Origin: JADKAV01 sp963732355
GTDB taxonomy: Bacteria > Actinomycetota > Actinomycetes > S36-B12 > UBA10799
Reading direction: 5' to 3'
DNA: 64,000 bases
Assembly: GCA_963732355.1 (NCBI GenBank)
Contig: CAVSZD010000010.1
Span: 310,001 to 374,000 of the forward strand
Position 1 is the first letter of the stretch, and the number at the start of each line of letters is the position of its first letter. Of the stretch, positions 23,466 to 32,200 are shown piece after piece. The position numbers were made by a program, and so were the translations under genes. A model generated the notes under the pieces. It was not told the DNA's origin, made no database searches, and worked only from the letters and a program-made list of their open reading frames with translations.

Positions 23466-23950
23466 TCCGCGGGCGCCTCGCCGACCTCGCCGGCGTTTCC
23501 GGCGGTCAATCGCAGGATCTCGTCGTAACTGGTGCTGAAGACGAACTGGGGATGCCCGGCGCTGGCCCACACCTCCCGCTGGCGCGACAACGTCACATCC
23601 ACAAGTGTCGGGATCGGTCGCGGATGCCCCAAGGGTGAGACGCCACCTATGGGCTGTCCGGTGTGCAGTCGCACGAACGAAGCATCGGCCCGGTTGACCT
23701 TCCGGCTGTCGGTCAACGCCGCCAGCTTCAGCAGATCGGCCCGGTGGGCCCCGGAGATGATCACCAGCAGTGGCTCACCATCGGCTTCGAAGATCAGCGA
23801 GTTCGCGATGGCTGACTTCTCAATACCCAGCGCCTGAGCCGCAGAGGCCGCCGTTGCTGCTGAGTCGGGCAGTTGCCGCACTCGGTCGCGCACTCCGAGA
23901 TCGGCCAGCGCGCCTTGCACCTTGCGCACACCGCCCGGCATCCCGTCCAT
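23462..23950 (-). CDS. YbaK/ProX-type aminoacyl-tRNA deacylase family protein
   Basis: The 162-residue protein has the YbaK fold pattern: a conserved lysine in ALGIEKSAIANSLIF, then LLVIISGAHRADL, SRKVNRADASFV, and the Gly-rich HTGQPIGGVSPLGH loop. Family members hydrolyse misacylated tRNAs such as Ala-tRNA(Pro) or Cys-tRNA(Pro). It heads a chain of overlapping genes with crtA, cruF and the glycosyltransferase, which is probably only transcriptional convenience. Confidence 0.85.
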   Translation of the reverse strand: MDGMPGGVRKVQGALADLGVRDRVRQLPDSAATAASAAQALGIEKSAIANSLIFEADGEPLLVIISGAHRADLLKLAALTDSRKVNRADASFVRLHTGQPIGGVSPLGHPRPIPTLVDVTLSRQREVWASAGHPQFVFSTSYDEILRLTAGNAGEVGEAPAE

Positions 23951-24004
23951 GTGTTCACCCTATTGTCTGCCTTCGGTGTCGCTCCTCGACTCGCCAATCT
24001 TCAC

Positions 24005-24067
24005 CTGGTCTCGGTGTTCGGGTGTGCCCGGCGTCCTGGTCTCGGTGTTCGGGTGTGCCCCGGCGTC
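24005..24067. repeat. Two tandem copies of a 31-bp unit
   Basis: The unit CTGGTCTCGGTGTTCGGGTG continues to CGGCGTC and is repeated at 24005-24035 and 24036-24067, the second with one extra C. It directly abuts the palindrome that starts at 24071. It lies in the 309-bp gap between divergent YbaK and luciferase-like genes; I see no gene there. Confidence 0.85.
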
Positions 24068-24070
24068 CTG

Positions 24071-24138
24071 GTTAGAGGTTGTGCTGTTGGTTAGCGAATC
24101 CACGCGTTGTTTCGCTAACCAACAGCACAACCTCTAAC
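24071..24138. repeat. 68-bp palindrome, copy C (perfect 26-bp stem)
   Basis: Arms 24071-24096 and 24113-24138 are perfectly complementary over 26 bp around the same 16-base loop as the other copies. The middle six bases (CTGTTG and CAACAG) differ from the other copies on both sides and pair with each other, whereas the other copies have an unpaired internal loop there. It sits between two divergent genes, so it is not a simple 3' terminator. Confidence 0.95.
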
Positions 24139-24140
24139 GC

Positions 24141-24214
24141 GGGCAGGTTCGGGGTCGGGCGGGCAGGTTCGGGGTCGGGCGGGCAGGTTCGGGGTCGGGC
24201 GGGCAGGTTCGGGG
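24141..24214. repeat. 20-bp tandem repeat, about 3.7 copies
   Basis: The unit GGGCAGGTTCGGGGTCGGGC is repeated exactly at 24141, 24161 and 24181, with a partial fourth copy from 24201. It begins two bases after the palindrome. The period and purity suggest a recent slippage array. It ends about 45 bp before the luciferase-like gene. Confidence 0.95.
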
Positions 24215-24247
24215 CAGCCCGCAGCCCCTCGAACCACGGTCGCGCTG

Positions 24248-24253
24248 TAGGTT
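24248..24253 (+). promoter_or_regulatory. Candidate -10 box (TAGGTT) for a leaderless transcript
   Basis: TAGGTT is followed by 6 bases and the GTG at 24260, matching the leaderless layout seen at metF, lspA and others here. Confidence 0.45.
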
Positions 24254-24259
24254 GCCGAC

Positions 24260-25237
24260 GTGACCCGCTTCTTTGTGCGCGCCTATTCGTTTCCGCAGGT
24301 GATCGAGGTGGTGGCGGAGCAGGCGGAGGCGGCCGGTTGGGACGGGTTGATGCTGCAGGACAGTCAGAACCTGTCGCCGGATGTGGTGGTGGCCATGACT
24401 ATGGCTGCACGTGCGACGGACACGCTGGCCGTCGGCACGGCGGTGACGAATCTGGTGACCCGCAACCCGGCCGTGGTGGCCGGTGCCTTCGCAACCTTGG
24501 ACATGATCAGCGACGGCCGCGCGATCCTCGGGGTCGCGCGCGGCGATACGGCCTTGCACTTGATCGGCGAGCGCCCACCGCACCTGGAGGAATTCGCCAC
24601 CTTGGTCGGGCACACACGTGCCTATCTGCGCGGCGACAACGTGGAGTTCGGTGAGGTGTCAAGCCGGGTCGCGTGGTTGGAGCAGCCGGCTCAAGTGCCC
24701 ATCAATGTTTTCGCCTCAGGACCGAAGAACCTCGCTCTGGCCGCCCGCGTGGGGGACATGGTCACGATGTCCCTGGGTGCCGAACCTGAGCAGATCGCGT
24801 GGGGTCTTGAGCAGGTGCGCGCGGTGGACCCTGAGGTGCCCGTCGGTGCGCTGATCGTGGCCGCTGCTGGGATGAACCGAACTGACCTCCGTGAGTATGT
24901 TCGCGGCAACGCCAGTATCTCGACGCACTTCCGGCGAGGAGCCGAGGACGTTCTCAATGCGGCGGACCGCAAGGTGGTAGAGGCCGTCGACCATGACTAC
25001 GAGTTGTACGGGCATTCGGCGCATTCGTCGCAGCAGGCCAGGGATCTTCCCCAGGACTTCATCGACAGGTTCTGTGTCATCGGCGAGCCGGACGAGTGCG
25101 TCGAGCGGTTGCGAGAACTCGTCGGCTTAGGTCTGGACCATGTGATCATTCTGGGTGGGGGTCTGGACGCTGACCCGCAGTTGCGCCTGCAGATGGACAC
25201 CCGGTTCGGTCGTGAGGTCATCAGCCACCTACGGTGA
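24260..25237 (+). CDS. Luciferase-like (LLM) flavin/F420-dependent oxidoreductase
   Basis: The 325-residue protein has the LLM-class TIM barrel: AEQAEAAGWDGLMLQDSQ, VGTAVTNLVTRNPAVVAGAFATLDMISDGRAILGVARGD, then VFASGPKNLALAARVGD, and the C-terminal FCVIGEPDECVERLREL with LGLDHVIILGGG. Actinobacterial members often use F420, as in methylene-tetrahydromethanopterin reductase-like or glucose-6-phosphate dehydrogenase-like enzymes; the substrate is unknown. GTG start directly after the -10 box. It is convergent with the glycoside hydrolase. Confidence 0.87.
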   Translation: MTRFFVRAYSFPQVIEVVAEQAEAAGWDGLMLQDSQNLSPDVVVAMTMAARATDTLAVGTAVTNLVTRNPAVVAGAFATLDMISDGRAILGVARGDTALHLIGERPPHLEEFATLVGHTRAYLRGDNVEFGEVSSRVAWLEQPAQVPINVFASGPKNLALAARVGDMVTMSLGAEPEQIAWGLEQVRAVDPEVPVGALIVAAAGMNRTDLREYVRGNASISTHFRRGAEDVLNAADRKVVEAVDHDYELYGHSAHSSQQARDLPQDFIDRFCVIGEPDECVERLRELVGLGLDHVIILGGGLDADPQLRLQMDTRFGREVISHLR

Positions 25238-25249
25238 CACTGGCCGCGG

Positions 25250-26999
25250 TCAATCGGTTAGTCGCAACCGCTCGATCACCGAGCGCACCTGCGCGGCGGG
25301 GATCTTCAGGACGCGGCGGTCGTAGGTGAGCAGGCCGTTGGTCTCGTCCTCCACGTCCGACAACTGCGTGTAAACCGTGGCGGACAGCCCTGCCGGGATC
25401 GCAGGGATGATCTGATCGGTGTGCAGTGTTCTGAACGCCTCTGCGAGTTGCGCTGCGGAGTCGTAGCGGCGGTAGCCGAACTCATCGGGACTGACGCTGT
25501 GGTCGGCCAGGCGCCAGCTGTACCCGCCGTACTCGCTGAGTGCAAGGACGCGGGAGTCGCGGCGCCGGGGTGTCCGGAATGGGCGGAAGTAGATGTGCAG
25601 GCTCTGCACGTCGCCACCGCCCTGGTCATGCCAGCCACTTGCATGGTCCACCGGTCGGCTCGGGTCAAGGCGGCTGACGAGCCGGGCAACGTCGTTCGCG
25701 TCGAACTGCCCCCAGCCCTCGTTGAAGGGGACCCACACGGCGACGCTGGTGGCGTTGTGCAGCAACTCGATCATCGTTTGCAGTTCGTCCAGCCACTGTT
25801 GACGAGCTTGCACATCGCCGCGCGCGAACAGGCGGTGGTGCCGGTCGTTGAAGGTCAGGGGTGTGACAGCGGGCACCTCCACCACGCGTCGCCGATAGGT
25901 GCCGCCCCCGTTGACCATGTCCTGCCAGACCAGCATCCCGATCCGGTCGCAGTGGTAGTACCAACGCAGCGGCTCCACCTTGATGTGCTTTCGAAGCATG
26001 GTGAAGCCGAGGTCCTTCATGGTGGCGATGTCGTAGACCAGCGCGTCGTCATGCGGTGCGGTGTACAGGCCGTCGGACCAGTAGCCCTGATCCAAGTACG
26101 CCTGCGTGGAAATACGGCTTGCCGTTGAGCAAGAAGCGAGGGGTCCCGCCGCCATCGGCTCCGACGGCGAACGTGCGCAGACCCACGTAACTGAAGACGC
26201 GGTCGACGCCTGCGCGCACCTCGAGGTCGTACAGGAAGGGGTCCTGCGGTGACCAGAGGTGCGGGTTTTCAAGATCGACTCGCAGGGGCTGGCCAGATAG
26301 ACCCTTGAGTGAACGGATCAAGCCGTCCGGTGTACTGATGTCCACCTCGACTTCGGCAGGCTCACCGGTGACGTACACCGTGATCGTGAAGCCGGTCAGA
26401 TCGGGGTCGAGGTGCAACGACTCAACATGTTGCTCGGCGACGACCTCCAACCAGACGGTCTGCCAGATCCCGGACTGTCCGGTGTACCAGATGCCGCCGG
26501 GCTGCAGTCTCTGTTTTCCCCGCGTGCCGGCGCCGGTGTCCGTGGGGTCGGTTACGACCACGTGCAGCCAGTTCTCCCCGGCTTGTACGGTGTCGGTGAT
26601 GTCGAAGGTGAATGGGAGGTAGCCTTCCGTGTGCTCGCCGACGACGGTCCCGTTCACGCTGACCCGGCACCATTGGTCCACTGCGCCGAAATGCAACAGC
26701 AGGCGTTTGCCGTCCAAGTCCTCTGGCCTGCTGAAGGGCCGTCGGTAGTGCAGGTGTTCCCCCGGCTGCAGTTGTCTGCCCACCCCGGACAGCAGCGACT
26801 CGGGGGAGAAGGGCACCACGATGCGACCGTCCCAGTCCGTCGGTTCACGATCACTGATACGGAACGCGTAGGCCCAGGGGCCGTTGAGACTGGTGTGCTC
26901 TGCGCGACGCAACTGCGGACGGGGGTGTTCGGGCAGCGGGTTGTCCGCATCCAGCGTCTCGCCCCAGATGGTGAGCAGGGCCGTGTGCGCCGGCTTCAC
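25250..26999 (-). pseudogene. Family 2 glycoside hydrolase (beta-galactosidase/glucuronidase type), frameshifted
   Basis: Two reading frames together encode a complete GH2 protein of about 582 residues. Codons 26999-26097 give the sugar-binding and immunoglobulin-like domains up to NGKPYFHAGV. Codons 26095-25250 in the next frame give the TIM barrel from LDQGYWSDGLY, with the acid/base in FNEGWGQFD and the nucleophile probably in LSEYGGYSW. One extra base near 26096 separates them. This is either a recent inactivation or a sequencing or assembly error, since both halves are otherwise intact. The GTG start overlaps the MFS transporter stop, so the pair likely imports and cleaves a glycoside. 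Confidence 0.85.
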
Positions 27000-28312
27000 G
27001 GCTGTTGGCGTGCTTTTAGTGCGCGGACTGGGATGACGATCAGCACGATGACGATGGCGGCGGCGACGAACACTGCTGGCGTGGGGACCTGTTTGAGTTG
27101 CCCGAGGTCCTCGTAGTACTCATCGGCGCTGGAGATCACCGCGGCACCGATGAACGGGCCGATGACCATGGGGATGAGCACCATCGCGATCATCCGAAGG
27201 CCCTGCACCATGCCTACTCGGTCCGGCGGGGAGTAGTCGCGGATCGCCGCGCCGATGACCGCCATGTTCAGCATGAACCCGGACATCATGACCAGGCCGG
27301 CCAGGATGACTGGGACCAGTCCGCGTGCGAACACCATCAGCAACAGCCCGACGAGGTAGATTCCCGCCGCCGGAAGCATGAAGTTGACCTTGCCGACCCG
27401 ATCGATGATCCGTCCTCCCAGCACGCTGACCACCGCCGCACCCACGAGCACGACGGCCAGGACCAAGGCGTACGCCTCGATCTGCAGGTAGCGCTGGATA
27501 TAGATGATCAGATACGGCAGGAACACCTGGGTGGAGATCCCCAGGATGGCGAAGGCCGCGAGAGTCAAGTAGAGCGGCGGGTTCTCCCGGATGGCGTCCG
27601 GACGCAGACCGTGGACGATCGCGCGCCAGAGGCTCTCAGGCTGGCGAGGTTCACCGGGCACGTCGCGGATCAGCACCAACGCGACGAGTCCGGCGACGAT
27701 CATGATCGCCCCGGTTACCAGGAAGAACAACTGCCAGTCGCCGCTCTTGGTCAGTCCGTCGAGGCCTCCGAACACGAGCAGCATCGACATCAGGGGCAGC
27801 ATGGCCAAGACCGACTCGACCCGGCCACGGTTGTCAGGGGAGGTGATATCGGTGACCCAGGCGTTGAAGGCGGCGTCGTTGGCGCTGGCTCCCAGGAAGC
27901 TCATCACGCAGTCCAGCAGGATCACCGCTGTGACCGTTGCGACCACCACGCTCGCGGCCGGTACCAGGGCGGCCAGCGAATCGACCGTGATAAAGCCGAA
28001 CAGCATGGTGGAGACGCCCCACAAGAGGTAACCACCGGCTATGAACACCCGGCGTTTGCCGATGCGGTCGGACAAAGGCCCGATCAGGATCGCGGCGGTC
28101 GTTGCCGACACCGCGCTGAGCGCCACCATGGTGGCGATGGCGTTGGGGTTGTCGGTGATGGTGTCGTAGACGAAGACGTTGAGGTAGAGGTTCTCCACGG
28201 TCCAGGCGATCTGCCCGACCAGGCCGATGATGATGATGCCCAGCCATGTCCGTGTGCCCAAGGCCGTTGGTCGCAGGTGGTGTTCGGTGCGCTGTGGGGT
28301 CTGCTGGACCAT
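26996..28312 (-). CDS. MFS transporter (putative sugar/glycoside permease)
   Basis: The 438-residue protein has about 12 membrane helices with the MFS loop motif GPLSDRIGKRRVFIAGG between helices 2 and 3 and the related GGRIIDRVGKVNF in the second half. Translational coupling to a family 2 glycoside hydrolase suggests a sugar or glycoside substrate, which is inference. ATG at 28312 is chosen because GGAGGAG lies 6 bases upstream; the frame is open for 16 more codons. A TACGGT sequence upstream could be its -10 box. Confidence 0.85.
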   Translation of the reverse strand: MVQQTPQRTEHHLRPTALGTRTWLGIIIIGLVGQIAWTVENLYLNVFVYDTITDNPNAIATMVALSAVSATTAAILIGPLSDRIGKRRVFIAGGYLLWGVSTMLFGFITVDSLAALVPAASVVVATVTAVILLDCVMSFLGASANDAAFNAWVTDITSPDNRGRVESVLAMLPLMSMLLVFGGLDGLTKSGDWQLFFLVTGAIMIVAGLVALVLIRDVPGEPRQPESLWRAIVHGLRPDAIRENPPLYLTLAAFAILGISTQVFLPYLIIYIQRYLQIEAYALVLAVVLVGAAVVSVLGGRIIDRVGKVNFMLPAAGIYLVGLLLMVFARGLVPVILAGLVMMSGFMLNMAVIGAAIRDYSPPDRVGMVQGLRMIAMVLIPMVIGPFIGAAVISSADEYYEDLGQLKQVPTPAVFVAAAIVIVLIVIPVRALKARQQP

Positions 28313-28417
28313 GGCGGTCTCCTCCGGTTCCACGAGAACCGTATCGCCGGTGGGGGCCACGTTGTGGGCGGTCGCGTCGGACGCTCACCGGTGGATGAAC
28401 GCTCGGGTTATCCACAG

Positions 28418-28431
28418 CGAACACATGTTCG
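28418..28431. promoter_or_regulatory. SOS (LexA) box, CGAAC-ACAT-GTTCG
   Basis: This is a perfect match to the mycobacterial/Gram-positive LexA operator CGAAC-N4-GTTCG. It lies 79 bp upstream of the first gene of the polymerase operon, just before a TTGACG hexamer at 28440-28445 that could be the -35 element. It predicts DNA-damage induction of the four genes downstream. Confidence 0.88.
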
Positions 28432-28474
28432 AAAATCTCTTGACGTACCCCTCTGGCAATGTTCTGCTTGGTAT

Positions 28475-28488
28475 CGAACAAAAGTACG
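28475..28488. promoter_or_regulatory. Degenerate second SOS half-match, CGAAC-AAAA-GTACG
   Basis: The left half is perfect and the right half has one mismatch (GTACG for GTTCG). It lies 57 bp downstream of the perfect box and about 21 bp before the start of the DUF6504 gene. Cooperative LexA binding is possible but unproven. Confidence 0.4.
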
Positions 28489-28509
28489 AAAATCAAGGGA
28501 GATGCGGTG

Positions 28510-28803
28510 ATGAGTCGATCCTATGACCGGTCCGCCGGGGTCATCGATGTCAAGTGCGCGCAAGGGGTGGGAGCCCCTGAACAGTTCGTCTGGCGTGACC
28601 GCTTGTACCGCGTGAAACAGGTGCTGCAGCAGTGGGACCGGTGCGGGGTGTGGTGGAAGGACATAGGTACCGCGCCCAGCGGCCAGGATGTGCAGATGTG
28701 GCGGGTCGAGGCATCAGCCGGAAGGTGTGCAGCTGATGGCGTGTACGACCTGAGTTTCGATCCAGCGGCTGGCAGATGGTTCCTGCTGAGGACCTTCGAC
28801 TGA
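28510..28803 (+). CDS. DUF6504-family small protein of the SOS operon
   Basis: The 97-residue protein contains APEQFVWRDRLYRVKQVL, then WWKDIG and a C-terminal GVYDLSFDPAAGRWFLLRTFD, the pattern of the DUF6504 family that commonly neighbours DnaE2-type polymerases in actinobacteria. Its function is unknown; the context suggests a helper in damage-induced synthesis. GGGAGA lies about 7 bases upstream of the ATG. The SOS box sits upstream. Confidence 0.75.
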   Translation: MSRSYDRSAGVIDVKCAQGVGAPEQFVWRDRLYRVKQVLQQWDRCGVWWKDIGTAPSGQDVQMWRVEASAGRCAADGVYDLSFDPAAGRWFLLRTFD

Positions 28804-28816
28804 AAGGGGATGGATC

Positions 28817-29221
28817 ATGGCTGCCCTGAACTACGCAGGCAAGGATCTGCTGCGAACCGCATTGATAGCCCTCGACGACGCCTACCAGGCCGCAACCCCC
28901 TCGCAGCGTTATGTCGCTGCACACGTTGCGGCACTGCGGGCAGGAGCTGCACTGCTGGCGATCCGGGCGAAGCCCGCCCGGTCGGCGCGCATTCGCAGTG
29001 TGTGGCAGATGGTTCCGGGCATCGCCCCGGAACTCGGGGAGTGGTGTGCCTACTTCGACGCGATCGGCCGACGCCGGATCTTCGTGGAGATCGGCCGTGA
29101 GCATGTCACCCAGAGGCAGGCTGATGACCTCATGCGAGACGCCGAGGCGTTCCTGGAGCAGATCGCCGGCATTCTCGAAGTGGGCCTGCCCATACCGTCC
29201 TCCTGGCGCACGGCGGGATGA
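28817..29221 (+). CDS. SAV_6107-family HEPN-domain protein
   Basis: The 134-residue helical protein has RYVAAHVAALRAGAALLAIRAKP, then RSVWQMVPGIAPELGEWCAYF and ADDLMRDAEAFLEQI, the pattern of the SAV_6107 HEPN family. HEPN proteins are often RNases or toxins, but no clear RX4-6H nuclease motif stands out here. It overlaps the polymerase gene by 4 bp, so it is co-translated with DnaE2. AGGGGATGG precedes its ATG. Confidence 0.75.
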   Translation: MAALNYAGKDLLRTALIALDDAYQAATPSQRYVAAHVAALRAGAALLAIRAKPARSARIRSVWQMVPGIAPELGEWCAYFDAIGRRRIFVEIGREHVTQRQADDLMRDAEAFLEQIAGILEVGLPIPSSWRTAG

Positions 29222-32200
29222 TGTTCACTCACCTGCATGTCGCCTCTTTCTACTCGTTGCGCCACGGTGTCTGCTCACCGCGGGAGTTGGTGCAGCGCGC
29301 GGTGGAACTCGACCAGTCGGCGCTGGCGCTTACGGATCGTGACGGGCTTTATGGAGCGGTGCGGTTCATGCAGGCCTGCCAGGAGCAAGGGGTGTCCGGC
29401 ATTCTCGGCGTAGATCTGGCCCAGCCGTCCGATGACCCAGCCCCGGCAGCGGTTCGCGCGCCTGTCCGGGGCGGCACCTGGCGTGACAGCCGTGATCCGC
29501 GGGTGGTCCTGCTGGCAAGCGGAGGCAGGGGTTGGTCAGCGCTGAGCCGGCTGGTGTCAGCGGCCCATATCGCCGGCACCCGGGGTAATCCGGTGGTCGG
29601 CTGGGATCTCCTGGAGGAGTTCGTGGCGCCCGGCGACCTGCAGGTCGTGCTCGGCCCGGATTCGGCAGTGGGCCGGGCGATCAGCCGTCACCGTTTCGAT
29701 CTGGCCGAGCGCCTATTGGACAGATGGCGCCACGTTGCAGGAGACCGGATCCATGTCGGAATCGTCAACCACCGGACACCACCTCGCGCGTGGGGGGAGC
29801 AGCGGCCCGGGCCGGATCTGTCCACTGCGATGGCCCGACGGACCTGGGAGTACACCCGGGACCGGGGGATTCCGGCGGTACTCACCAACGCGGTGCGGTA
29901 CTGCCATCCCCGGCAGGCGGCCACCGCCGATCTGCTCGACGCCATCCGCAGGTTGGTGCCCTTGGACAGCAGACATCTGGACCGGGAGAACTCCGGGGGG
30001 TTCCTGGCTGCCACCTCGCACATGCAGGGGATAGCTGAACAGATCGCCGGGTCGGATGCCAGCCGACTACTGGGCGTGACCAATGACCTGGGCGAACGGT
30101 GTGTGCTGGACCCGGTAGCCGACTTCGGTATCGGGGACATCCATGTCCCGGAACTGGATGTGCTGCTGTCCGGTCGGGCTCCGGCTGAACCCACCGGGCC
30201 GGTGATGGCTGGGTATGCGGCGCGCCGTCACCGGCATGAACAGCGCCGCGCGGAAGCCACCCGGGCCGACGTTCTGCTGCGCTCGCGCTGCGAGGCTGCG
30301 CTGAACAGCCGGTTCGGCGGCCGGGATGTGCGGGTGGCCACGACCCGCCTCGACGAGGAACTGGCCACCATCTCCACGCTGGGGTTCGCCGGCTATTTCC
30401 TCACCGTCGCCGAGGTCGTGGATCTGATCCGGACCATGCAGGTGCGGGTGGCTGCCAGAGGTTCCGGTGCGGGCAGTCTGGTCAACTACCTGCTCGGCAT
30501 CTCCGGGGTGGATCCGATCCGCCACGACCTGCTCATGGAGCGGTTCCTGTCCCCATTGCGCCGAGTGCTGCCCGACATCGACATCGACGTGGAGTCCGCA
30601 CGCCGCACCGACATCTACCGGCGGATCGTGGATCGTTTCGGGGCCCATCGCAGCGCCTGTGTGAGCATGCGTGACACCTACAAGGTCCGGCACGCGATCC
30701 GTGATGTCGGCGCGGCGCTCGGGCTGCCGGCCGCGGAGATCGACGAATTCGCCAAGGCGTTCCCGCATATCGCCGCCCGCGAAGCCAGGGCCGCTGTGGC
30801 TGAACTTCCGGAACTGCGCAGCTCGGTGGTCGGAAGATTGGCCGAGCGCGGCATGCTCGACGGTTTCCTCCACCACGTCGAGTCGCTCGACGGCTTGCCG
30901 CGGCACATCGCGATGCACCCCTGCGGAGTCCTGCTGTCCGACTCCTCGCTGTTGGACCGCACGCCGGTGGAGGCCAGTTGGATGGGTTTCCCGATGAGCC
31001 AGTTCGACAAGGACGAGGTCGAGGCGATGGGCTTCTTGAAACTCGACGTCCTCGGGATCAGGATGCAATCGGCGATGGCCCATGCGGTCGCGGAGATCCG
31101 CCGGGTGGATGACGTGGCGGTCGACCTGGATGACCTGCCCTTCGATGACGAGGACACCTTCGACCTCATCGGTAAGGCCAAGACGCTCGGTTGTTTCCAG
31201 ATCGAGTCGCCGGGTCAACGTGAACTGATCGGGAAATTCGGGCCGCGTGATTTCAACGACCTCATCATCGACATCTCCTTGTTCCGGCCCGGCCCTGTGA
31301 AGAGCGACATGATCACCCCGTTCCTGTCCGCCCGGCACGGCTGGCGTGAACCCCTGCGGTTCCACCCCGATCTTGAGCCGGCATTGCGCGAGACCCACGG
31401 CGTGGTCGTCTTCCACGAACAGGTCCTCCGGCTGGTGTCGATCATGACCGGGTGCTCATTGGCTGAGGCGGACGAAGTGCGCAGACAACTGGGCACTCCG
31501 GACGGGCAGATCCAGACCAGGACCTGGTTCGTCCCGCTGGCGCTGAAGAACGGTTATGACCTCGACACCGTTGAGAAGGTCTGGCGGGTGCTGCGGGCGT
31601 TCGCGAGTTTCGGGTTCTGCAAGGCCCATGCCGCGGCTTTCGCGCTGCCGACCTACCACTCAGCTTGGCTCAAACGACATCATCCGGCCGCTTTCCTCGC
31701 AGGAGTTCTGACCCATGACCCCGGCATGTACCCCAAGCGGCTCATCCTGGACGAGGCCCGCAACTGTGACGTGGCCGTGCTGCCACTGGATATCAACAAG
31801 TCCGGCGGGCAGTACCAGGTTGAGAAGGTGGGCGATGTCTATGGGATCCGGCTGTCCTTGGCTGATGTGAAAGGAATCAGCGAGGCGGAGATCCAGCAGA
31901 TCCAGACGGCTGCGCCCTTCATCGATCTGGCCGACTTCTGGACCCGGACCGCAGTGTCCAGGCCGGTGGTCGATCGTCTGATCCGAACGGGTGCCTTCGA
32001 CGTGGTCTACGGGATCACCGGTACCCGCCGCAGCGGGCGGGTGACCCGACGGGACCTGCTTCTGCAGGTGGCAGATCTGCACCGGGCAGGCGGTCGTCGG
32101 CGGGTGCGGCGGGCACAGGTCCAGCCCGAGGCGGGGGTCGGCCTTGCTGGGAGAGTGGCGGCCCAGTCGCAGGCGCCGAAGACCTATGCGATCGGGTCGT

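Noticed and set aside
24141..24214. The 20-bp repeats as a CRISPR array
   Set aside because: The units are directly contiguous with no spacers, and no cas genes are present.
27098..28510. 470-codon forward open frame opposite the MFS transporter gene
   Set aside because: Its translation is rich in His, Asp, Gln and Arg with no domain pattern, as expected for the antisense of high-GC coding DNA. The MFS frame on the other strand has clear motifs.
30067..31416. 449-codon reverse open frame opposite dnaE2
   Set aside because: It is an antisense shadow of the polymerase palm region and has no recognisable domain.
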